Of a DNA stretch of 64,000 nucleotides, positions 58,286 through 64,000 are shown in pieces (the stretch's first letter is position 1; every line of letters starts with the position of its first letter). The position numbers were made by a program, and so were the translations under genes. Below the pieces are notes generated by a model. It saw only the letters and a list, made by a program, of their open reading frames with translations, searched no databases and was not told the DNA's origin. The DNA comes from Streptomyces sp. CB02400 (GTDB lineage: Bacteria; Actinomycetota; Actinomycetes; Streptomycetales; Streptomycetaceae). The stretch is taken from the NCBI RefSeq assembly GCF_001905725.1, contig NZ_LIWB01000002.1:295607-359606 (forward strand), written 5' to 3'.

Positions 58286-59254
58286 TTGCGACAGACCCTG
58301 AGCAGGGGAGTGTTCGTGGCGGCCGCCGCCGCCACGGGCATTCTGTCCCTGTACGGAACCCCCGCCCTCGCCGACTCGTACGCGGTGGGCGGAGCCGAGG
58401 ATTCTCCCGGTGTGCTGTCCGGGAACAACGTGCAGGCGCCGGTCCACGCGCCGGTGAACGCGTGCGGCAACGGCGTCAGCGTGATCGGGGCGTTCAACGA
58501 GGCGTCCGACAACACGTGCGTCAACGGCTCCCACAAATCCGAGGACGGCGCGCACGGTCACTCCGGTGACGGCGCGTACGGTCACTCCGGTGACGGCGCG
58601 CACGCGGTGGGCGGCACCAAGGGCTCGCCCGGACTGGCGTCCGGGAACAACGTGCAGGCGCCGGTCCACGCGCCGGTGAACGCGTGCGGCAACGGCGTCA
58701 GCGTGGTCGGGGCGTTCAACGAGGCGTCCGACAACACGTGCGTCAACGGCTCCTACGGCTCCCACGACGACGCGGAGAAGTCCGCGGACAGGTCGCACGG
58801 CGACTCCTCGACCGCCGGTTCCTCCTACGGCGACCACGGCGACTCCGGTGACGCGCACGCGGTGGGCGCTGCCAAGGGCTCGCCCGGTGTGCTGTCCGGG
58901 AACAACGTGCAGGTGCCCGTCCACCTGCCGGTGAACGCGTGCGACAACAACGTCGACGTGATCGGGCTGTTCAACGACGCCTACGGCACCACCTGCGTCA
59001 ACGACGGCGGTTACGGCGGCTACGGCGAGGAGGACGAGCCCGAGAAGGAGACGCCGCCGCCCACCCACGTCAGGATGCCTCCCGCCCACGAGGTCGAGAA
59101 GCCCCCGGCCGAGGAGGCGGAAGTGCCCGGCAACCCGCCGCACCTGGCCGAGACCGGCAGCGACGGCCTGATCGCCGCCTCGGCGGCCGGCACCGCCCTG
59201 ATCGTCGGCGGCGCGATGGTCTACCGTCGCGGCCGCCTCGCCTCCCGCCGCTGA
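58286..59254 (+). CDS. Long chaplin with three chaplin domains and a sortase signal
   Basis: A 322-residue exported protein. A signal peptide (MRQTLSRGVFVAAAAATGIL, cut near ALA-DS at 29-30) precedes three chaplin domains of about 40 residues (42-81, 116-155, 200-239), each with the SGNNVQ-PVH-PVN block and a cysteine pair (60/78, 134/152, 219/237), separated by Gly/Ser/His/Asp-rich linkers. The C-terminus has LAETG at 287-291, a hydrophobic helix and an Arg tail, so it is anchored to the wall by sortase. Chaplins are amyloid surfactants that coat aerial hyphae; long chaplins usually have two domains. TTG at 58286 with AGGAAG upstream is favoured because homologues start there; a GTG at 58247 is possible. 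Confidence 0.93.
   Translation: MRQTLSRGVFVAAAAATGILSLYGTPALADSYAVGGAEDSPGVLSGNNVQAPVHAPVNACGNGVSVIGAFNEASDNTCVNGSHKSEDGAHGHSGDGAYGHSGDGAHAVGGTKGSPGLASGNNVQAPVHAPVNACGNGVSVVGAFNEASDNTCVNGSYGSHDDAEKSADRSHGDSSTAGSSYGDHGDSGDAHAVGAAKGSPGVLSGNNVQVPVHLPVNACDNNVDVIGLFNDAYGTTCVNDGGYGGYGEEDEPEKETPPPTHVRMPPAHEVEKPPAEEAEVPGNPPHLAETGSDGLIAASAAGTALIVGGAMVYRRGRLASRR
58418..58531 (+). repeat. 114-bp internal repeat of the chaplin gene, copy 1
   Basis: Covers most of chaplin domain 1. It differs from copy 2 (58640-58753) by a single base (gtgatcg versus gtggtcg). Third-domain sequence is much more diverged, so domain 1 and 2 arose by recent duplication or gene conversion. Confidence 0.95.
58640..58753 (+). 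repeat. 114-bp internal repeat of the chaplin gene, copy 2
   Basis: Covers most of chaplin domain 2; 113 of 114 bases match copy 1, offset 222 bp (74 codons), so unequal crossing-over would remove or add a domain in frame. Confidence 0.95.
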
Positions 59255-59302
59255 GGCGCTGAGCCGCCGGCTGCCGGGCCCGCCCCACCCGGCAGCCGTG
59301 CC

Positions 59303-59358
59303 CGTACGACGACGCGTCCCCCGGACCGGTCCCGGTCCGGGGGACGCGTCGTCGTACG
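59303..59358. terminator. Very strong bidirectional hairpin terminator
   Basis: A perfect 25-bp stem (59303-59327 with 59334-59358) around a six-base loop lies between the convergent chaplin and oxidoreductase genes, 49 bases after the chaplin stop and just before the oxidoreductase stop. It should end both transcripts. Confidence 0.9.
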
Positions 59359-59364
59359 TGTTTG

Positions 59365-60633
59365 TCAGCCGCTCACCGGCGACGGAGCCCCGCTGCGGCT
59401 GCCGCCGCCCGGCACGGGAACCGTCCCGCGCACCGGCGTCGACCTCAGCCGCCGGCGCACCCCCTGGACCAGCGTCGGCGCCGTGAACGTCGCGCCGTGC
59501 ACGAAGCGCATCGCCGGACCGAAACCGGACGCGGTCACCAGGCCCGCCAGGAACAGTCCCGGATGCGACGACTCGAAGCTGTGGCCGAGCACCGGGGAAC
59601 CGTCCGGCAGCGCCGCCAGCGTCCCGCGCAGCTCGGCGGAGAGCAGGCCGAGCCGGTCACGGTGCGCCTTGAACCCGGTGGCGGCGATGACATGCTCGGT
59701 CTCCAGGGAGCGCCGGGCACCGTCACGGCCGGTCAGGTCCAGGCGCAGCCCGCCCGGCACCGCGGCGGCCGCCGTGACCTCCTGGCCCGGCAGCAGGTCC
59801 ACCGCCCGCTCCACCCGGTCCCGCACCCACCACGCGCCCGCGGGACCCAGCGCCGTGGCCGCGATCCGCGACCGGGACGTCTGCGGCAGCCGCCGGAACA
59901 GGCCGGGGCGCTCGGAGTAGAACCAGTTCCGCCAGCCGGGGCCCAGCCCGCTGTGCGGTGAGCGGACCGACTGCCACCACGGACGCTCCCAGGCCGGCGG
60001 CACATCGTTCCACCGCAGCCGCTCCGCCCGCGCCAGCACCCGTACGCGCGTGCCCTGTTCGGCGAGGAGCGCCGCAGTCTCCAGGGCCGCCTGGCCGCCG
60101 CCGATCACCGTGACGTCCTTGCCCTGGAAGTGGCCCAGGTCGCTGTGGTGGCTGCTGTGCGTCACCAGCGTGGGGTGCAGCCCGCGCAGGGTCGGCGGCA
60201 CCTCGATGAACGGCATCACCCCGACCGCCAGCGCCACCGTCCGCGCGTGCAGCGCCTGCCCGTCCTCGGTGACCGTCGTGAACCCGTCGGCGCCGGACGA
60301 GATCCGGGTGATCGTGCGCTCGTCCACCTCCGGCACGGCGTTGCGGGCGAACCACAGGCCGTACGACGCGAACGCCTCCACCGGGATCGGGTGTGCGTGA
60401 CGTGCCGTCAGGCCCTGCTCGGCGCAGTACGCGTCCAGCCGCCAGCGCCCGCCCGGGTCGGACAGGTTGGACGCCCACGGCTCCGACTTCAGGAACATGC
60501 CGCCGGGCATGTGGTCCCGCCAGGACGCCATGGGCCGGCCGAACACGCGCAGGCTCAGTCCGGCGTCCGCGGCGTGGGACGCGATCGACAGACCGTACGG
60601 ACCGGCGCCCACCACCAGAAGGTCGTACATCAT
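59365..60633 (-). CDS. FAD-dependent oxidoreductase (flavin monooxygenase-like)
   Basis: A 422-residue flavoprotein. FAD loop VVGAGPYGLSIASHA at 7-21, second nucleotide loop VIGGGQAALETAALLAEQG, and ATGFKAHRDRLGLL near the end (the ATG-like block of FMO/lysine-ornithine monooxygenases). This is the N-hydroxylating/FMO group. Its start overlaps the stop of the ATP-grasp gene (TGATG), so the two are coupled. The pair ATP-grasp ligase plus monooxygenase suggests modification of an amino acid-like or peptide small molecule. Confidence 0.87.
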   Translation of the reverse strand: MMYDLLVVGAGPYGLSIASHAADAGLSLRVFGRPMASWRDHMPGGMFLKSEPWASNLSDPGGRWRLDAYCAEQGLTARHAHPIPVEAFASYGLWFARNAVPEVDERTITRISSGADGFTTVTEDGQALHARTVALAVGVMPFIEVPPTLRGLHPTLVTHSSHHSDLGHFQGKDVTVIGGGQAALETAALLAEQGTRVRVLARAERLRWNDVPPAWERPWWQSVRSPHSGLGPGWRNWFYSERPGLFRRLPQTSRSRIAATALGPAGAWWVRDRVERAVDLLPGQEVTAAAAVPGGLRLDLTGRDGARRSLETEHVIAATGFKAHRDRLGLLSAELRGTLAALPDGSPVLGHSFESSHPGLFLAGLVTASGFGPAMRFVHGATFTAPTLVQGVRRRLRSTPVRGTVPVPGGGSRSGAPSPVSG

Positions 60634-61922
60634 CAGCTGCTCGCTTTCTCGTCGTCGGTCGGGGAGGTCGGGGAGGTCAGGGAGGGAGCGGCCACCCGGG
60701 GGACCGGGCGGTCCCCGGGGCGGGGCGCCGGTACGGAGGCCGCCGTGCCCAGCCGCTGCCGCAGCCGGCCGGACACATGACGGGCCCACAGGGCCCACAT
60801 CGCCCATCCGGGGGCGCGGTCGTCCCTGGCGTACCAGGCCAGTTCGCGTCCGCCGGATGCCGACGCCGTACGCAGCGCGGCGAACGGCGCGTAGTTCTCC
60901 ACCACGAACGACCGCCCGGCCACCGGATCCCCGTCCGGCAGCGGCCGTCCGGTCAGATCCAGGTGCAGGGCGCGTACGACGTCCAGTCCCGCGCTGTCCG
61001 CGAAGAGACGGAACTGGGCGCCGGGGCGCGGGTTGAAGTCGAGGAGGTGGTAGCGGCCGGTCGTGCCGCAGCGGCGGAAGTCGAGGTCGAAGACGCCGCG
61101 GTAGCCGAGTTCGCCGGTGATCCGTTCGGCCAGTGACCGGACCTCGGGGTTGGGGGTCCAGTGGCCCACCGCGGTCAGTCCCGCGCCACGCGGCCAGGAC
61201 AACTGCTTGCGGCCCGGACCGCCGGCGCGCACGGTGCCCGTACGGTCGGCGTAGCCGTGGAAGAACCAGTCCCGGTCCTCGCCCGGCGGCAGATACGCCT
61301 GGAGCAGCAGCGGGCTGCCCGCCTCCGCGGTGCGCGCGTGCAGCTCCCGGGCCTGCCGCGCGGTGTGCACCAGTTGGGTGCTGCGCAGTCCGCCGCCGGC
61401 CGGCAGCAGCCAGGGGCGGCTCCACTTCGCGACCAGCGGCAGTCCGAGCCGGTGGGCGTCGTCGGCTGCCTGCCGCGGGCTGTCCGGGACGAGGGTGAGC
61501 GGGTGCGGAACGTCCGCGGCGGCGCACACGGCGGCCAGTTCCGCCTTGTCGGCGACGCGTTCGGGCAGCGTGGCCGGCATCTCGGGCAGCAGGTAGGAGG
61601 GCGCGAGGTCGTCCCGCAGCCGGCCCGCGGCGATCGCGGTGGCGTCGTCCAGCGGGATCAGTACGGCCGGGCGCCCCACCCGGCCGGCCACCCGGCGCAG
61701 TACGGCGAGGATCTGCCCCGCGGATGCCTCCGGCGGCGGCGGGGAATGCATGTGGTGGACATAACGCGAGCGGCGAACGGGACTTCCCGTGGAATCGGCG
61801 ACGACATGCACCTCCACTCCCGCCCTGCCGAGCGACCGTACGGCCCCCAGTGTTCCGTGGTGAAAGGGATTCCGGTCGGTCCGCAGCAGTACGGCGGGGA
61901 CACGGGTGTCGAGCAGCGACAC
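60633..61922 (-). CDS. ATP-grasp domain carboxylate-amine ligase
   Basis: A 429-residue ATP-grasp protein. It begins with a Rossmann-like half (VPAVLLRTDRNPFHHGTLGAVRSLGRAG), then the ATP-grasp core: ATP-binding LVAKWSRPWLLPAGGG, and metal-binding YRGVFDLDFRR and HLLDFNPRPGAQFRLF with D and E-to-N positions typical of the fold. Such enzymes join a carboxylate to an amine using ATP through an acyl phosphate. GTG start. Divergent from the GH26-like gene by 171 bases of A/T-rich promoter sequence (61923-62093) and coupled to the flavoprotein gene. Confidence 0.83.
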   Translation of the reverse strand: MSLLDTRVPAVLLRTDRNPFHHGTLGAVRSLGRAGVEVHVVADSTGSPVRRSRYVHHMHSPPPPEASAGQILAVLRRVAGRVGRPAVLIPLDDATAIAAGRLRDDLAPSYLLPEMPATLPERVADKAELAAVCAAADVPHPLTLVPDSPRQAADDAHRLGLPLVAKWSRPWLLPAGGGLRSTQLVHTARQARELHARTAEAGSPLLLQAYLPPGEDRDWFFHGYADRTGTVRAGGPGRKQLSWPRGAGLTAVGHWTPNPEVRSLAERITGELGYRGVFDLDFRRCGTTGRYHLLDFNPRPGAQFRLFADSAGLDVVRALHLDLTGRPLPDGDPVAGRSFVVENYAPFAALRTASASGGRELAWYARDDRAPGWAMWALWARHVSGRLRQRLGTAASVPAPRPGDRPVPRVAAPSLTSPTSPTDDEKASS

Positions 61923-62093
61923 GAATACTCACTTTCTTCTGGTACCGGCTCACCCGCACGGGCGAGACCGACACTCGAAAGCCGCAGTGATATTGGCACC
62001 GTCGTATGTCCTGTGCCTGAATTCATATGACTGTTCGTCAAGAGCGAGGACATCAGGCAGAAGGCGGACGCGAGTGAGGAAGAGGAGCAGCCA

Positions 62094-63440
62094 ATGGCCC
62101 CACAGCACAGGCGGGTCCGGGCCCGCGGGATGGCCGTGGGCGCGGCGGCGGTCGTCGTGTCCGCCGCCCTGGCGGCCGGTCCCGCGGCGGGGGCGGTGCG
62201 GACCGACGACTTCCGTCCGGCGGTGCCGGCCCCGGACGGGCCCGTGGTCACCCCCACGGTCCCCGCGGTCCCCACGACCCCTGTTGTTCCCGTGACCCCT
62301 GCCGTCCCCGCGCCCCCGAAGGCCCTTGACGTTCCGGACACCCCGGTCGTCGGCTTTCCGTCGGTGCCCGTACCGGCCCCGCCGATGTCGCTCCGTGACA
62401 TCCCGGCCTTCGGCGCCTTCCTCGCCTCCGACGCGCGCGGAGTGGCCCGCATGGGGCAGCTCAGCCACTGGCTGGGCGGTGCCGAGATGCGCGTCGGCCA
62501 CACCTACCTGCCCGGCAACCACTGGAGCGACATCGAGGGGGACATCGGCTTCCTCGAGTCGTGGGCGCGCTGGCGCAACGCCGGGGACGACCGGATGCTC
62601 GTCCTCAACGTCCCCCTGCAGGAGCGCAACGAGGAGGGCGTCTCCGACCACGAGGTCCGGCAGTTGCTGCGGCGGGGCGCCGCCGGGGAGTTCGACCACC
62701 ACTTCCGTGCCCTCGCCGAGCGGCTGGTCGAGCTGAAGGTGCCGGACACGGTCCTGGTGCTCGGCTGGGAGATGAACGGCGTCACCTACACCCACCGCTG
62801 CGGTCCCGACCCGGAATCCTGGAAGAAGTACTGGAACCGGATCGTGAAGACCATGCGCGCGGTACCGGGCCAGGAATTCCGGTTCGACTTCACACCGAGC
62901 CGCGGCCGGGACGCCGTTCCCTGGACCCAGTGCTACCCAGGGGACGACACGGTCGACATCATCGGCATGGATTCCTACGACCAGCCGGCCGGGCATTCCT
63001 TCGACGAACAGGTGAAGGAGCCGTACGGACTTCAGGCCCACGTGGATTTCGCGAAGGCCCACGGAAAACCGATCTCCTATCCCGAATGGGGGCTCTTCCG
63101 CAACGGCGACAATCCCGAGTACATGCGGCGCATGCTCGCGTGGATCGACCAGCACAAGCCGCTCTACAACACGCTCACCGACTACTGCCCGCACGGGGTG
63201 TGGCAGTGCGACGACAACCCGGACTCGTCCCGCGTCTACAAGTCCGTCCTCTTCGGCCGCACCCACGAGGAGGAGCCGGACACCACGCCGGAGACCCCGG
63301 CACCCACTCCCGCACCGACCACGCCCGAGACACCGCTGCCGCCGGAGAACTGCTCGCCGCTGGACCTGGGCCAGTGGGTGGAGTACTGGCTCGGCGGAAG
63401 GCTCTGCCTCCGCTTCGACTGGTGGTCGCGCACCCGGTAG
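62094..63440 (+). CDS. Secreted GH26-like glycoside hydrolase
   Basis: A 448-residue exported protein with GAGGAG before its ATG. Signal peptide to about residue 34 (RARGMAVGAAAVVVSAALAA), a Pro/Val/Thr-rich linker (40-100), then a (beta/alpha)8-type domain with candidate acid/base E226 in LGWEMNGVTYTHRCG and nucleophile E331 in YPEWGLFRNGD, the two-glutamate arrangement of clan GH-A family 26. A short Pro/Thr-rich segment and a small cysteine-containing end follow. Family 26 enzymes are mannanases or beta-1,3-xylanases; here neighbours suggest acting on the strain's own envelope polysaccharide. Substrate unknown. Confidence 0.82.
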   Translation: MAPQHRRVRARGMAVGAAAVVVSAALAAGPAAGAVRTDDFRPAVPAPDGPVVTPTVPAVPTTPVVPVTPAVPAPPKALDVPDTPVVGFPSVPVPAPPMSLRDIPAFGAFLASDARGVARMGQLSHWLGGAEMRVGHTYLPGNHWSDIEGDIGFLESWARWRNAGDDRMLVLNVPLQERNEEGVSDHEVRQLLRRGAAGEFDHHFRALAERLVELKVPDTVLVLGWEMNGVTYTHRCGPDPESWKKYWNRIVKTMRAVPGQEFRFDFTPSRGRDAVPWTQCYPGDDTVDIIGMDSYDQPAGHSFDEQVKEPYGLQAHVDFAKAHGKPISYPEWGLFRNGDNPEYMRRMLAWIDQHKPLYNTLTDYCPHGVWQCDDNPDSSRVYKSVLFGRTHEEEPDTTPETPAPTPAPTTPETPLPPENCSPLDLGQWVEYWLGGRLCLRFDWWSRTR

Positions 63441-63456
63441 GACCACCCCGGCCGCG

Positions 63457-64000
63457 TCACCGCTGCACATCGGCGGCGGTGGCCGGGCCGGGCACCGAGG
63501 CGGCGGGGGCGGGATCGTCGTCCCGGACGGACCGCCTCGGCCGGGCGAGCAGCACCAGGCCGCCCAGCAGGCCGCCCGCGCTCGCCCCCACCAGCGCGGT
63601 CACCTCCGACGTCGCGGACGACGGCTTGCCCGGCTTCACCGCGCGCGAGAACTGCACGAGCCGGACCTGGGTGCTGCCCTTGGTGTCCTCGGCGTGCCGG
63701 GTCAGCGCCCGCGAGACCGCGTTGGCCATGTCGACGGCCAGCTCGGGCTGTGCGGAGGTGGCCGTGACGGCGACCATCGGCGCGTCCGGCGAGGTCGCCG
63801 TACGGACGCTGTCCCGCAGCGTGCGCACCGGCACACCGGCCCACACCTGCGCGTCACCGAGCACCGCGAGCTGGGTGGCGACCCGGCCGTACGCCTGCGC
63901 GAAACCGCGGGCCGCGTCCGGGGTCGCCTTGTCGGTCGGTACGGCGACGACGTAACTGGTGGCCGTGTACGCCGGGGGCGTGAGCGCGCCGTACGCGCCG
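63457..64000 (-). CDS. Polysaccharide chain-length/export protein (Wzz/YveK-type), N-terminus beyond the window
   Basis: The 3' end of a gene running off the right edge. The visible part has YTATSYVVAVPTDKATPDAA, a periplasmic-like coiled part (VTATSAQPELAVDMANAVSRALTRH), a single helix (SEVTALVGASAGGLLGGLVLL) and a basic cytoplasmic tail. This is the C-terminal half of a Wzz/capsular co-polymerase, which sets polymer length and often pairs with a tyrosine kinase. It ends 16 bases from the GH26-like gene stop. Confidence 0.8.
   Translation of the reverse strand, partial: GAYGALTPPAYTATSYVVAVPTDKATPDAARGFAQAYGRVATQLAVLGDAQVWAGVPVRTLRDSVRTATSPDAPMVAVTATSAQPELAVDMANAVSRALTRHAEDTKGSTQVRLVQFSRAVKPGKPSSATSEVTALVGASAGGLLGGLVLLARPRRSVRDDDPAPAASVPGPATAADVQR

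Noticed and set aside
58545..58615. Short tandem repeats as a CRISPR or VNTR element outside genes
   Set aside because: The 21-base GGTCACTCCGGTGACGGCGC-type units are in frame inside the chaplin linker and encode Gly-His-Ser-Gly-Asp repeats.
1..64000. tRNA or rRNA genes
   Set aside because: No cloverleaf with a GTTCRA-type loop or rRNA sequence was noticed on either strand; a tRNAscan run would settle it.

Overview
The window is a piece of a Streptomyces chromosome. The G+C content is very high, nearly every third codon position is G or C, and GTG starts are common. Hallmark genes are present: a long chaplin with a sortase signal, a DUF5753/DUF397 regulator cluster, a HrdB-type citrate synthase region, a CsoR-type copper operon and an actinobacterial ESX (type VII) secretion locus. 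From memory, the gene order around the chaplin, mmsA, the copper operon, citrate synthase and the ribose operon resembles the S. coelicolor SCO27xx region in inverted order. I could not check this.

Layout. 1-6.3 kb: 3' end of a secreted S37 tripeptidyl aminopeptidase, a lipoprotein, a Tat-exported GH3 (NagZ-like) hexosaminidase, a divergent LysR/EamA pair and a GNAT acetyltransferase. 6.3-13.2 kb: an MFS exporter and a sugar catabolic locus, made of an isomerase and a LacI repressor on the minus strand and a divergent, translationally coupled Gfo/Idh/MocA dehydrogenase - DUF993 - TIM-barrel isomerase operon. 13.4-26.5 kb: an ESX locus on the minus strand (two small ESAT-6-like proteins, a DUF6507-like protein, a large toxin with a PD-(D/E)XK nuclease-like C-terminus, its Imm49 immunity protein, a small membrane protein, EccD, a MinD/EspI-like ATPase, EccC and a DUF6177-like protein). 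The ESX locus is bracketed by a direct repeat of the 3' end of the sugar isomerase gene.

26.9-34.1 kb: an AraC regulator and a complete ribose operon (lacI-rbsA-rbsCB fusion-rbsK-rbsD) behind two tandem operators. 34.5-40.4 kb: an unrecognised protein, a frameshifted small gene, a TetR/aldo-keto reductase pair, an anti-sigma-type ATPase, an XRE/DUF5753 regulator with two DUF397 genes, a small membrane protein and a lipoprotein. 40.4-45.5 kb: Uma2 nuclease-fold protein, RecD2 helicase and citrate synthase, then a 650-bp gene-free stretch with a strong palindrome. 45.5-49.5 kb: copA, copZ, a CsoR-type operator, a zinc alcohol dehydrogenase and a MerR-like protein. 49.9-54.5 kb: iolC, mmsA and an APC permease. 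54.6-58.1 kb: a fused hydrolase-ABC ATPase with its permease. 58.3-59.3 kb: a chaplin with three chaplin domains. 59.4-64.0 kb: a FAD oxidoreductase, an ATP-grasp ligase, a GH26-like secreted hydrolase and the end of a polysaccharide chain-length (Wzz-type) protein, which looks like the edge of an exopolysaccharide or envelope cluster.

The strongest candidate for something new is the ESX locus. It carries a toxin/immunity pair whose junction drops to about 55% G+C, it lacks recognisable EccB, EccE and mycosin genes, and its borders look like an insertion. Second are the three-domain chaplin, with a 114-bp duplication differing by one base, and the hydrolase-ABC fusion.
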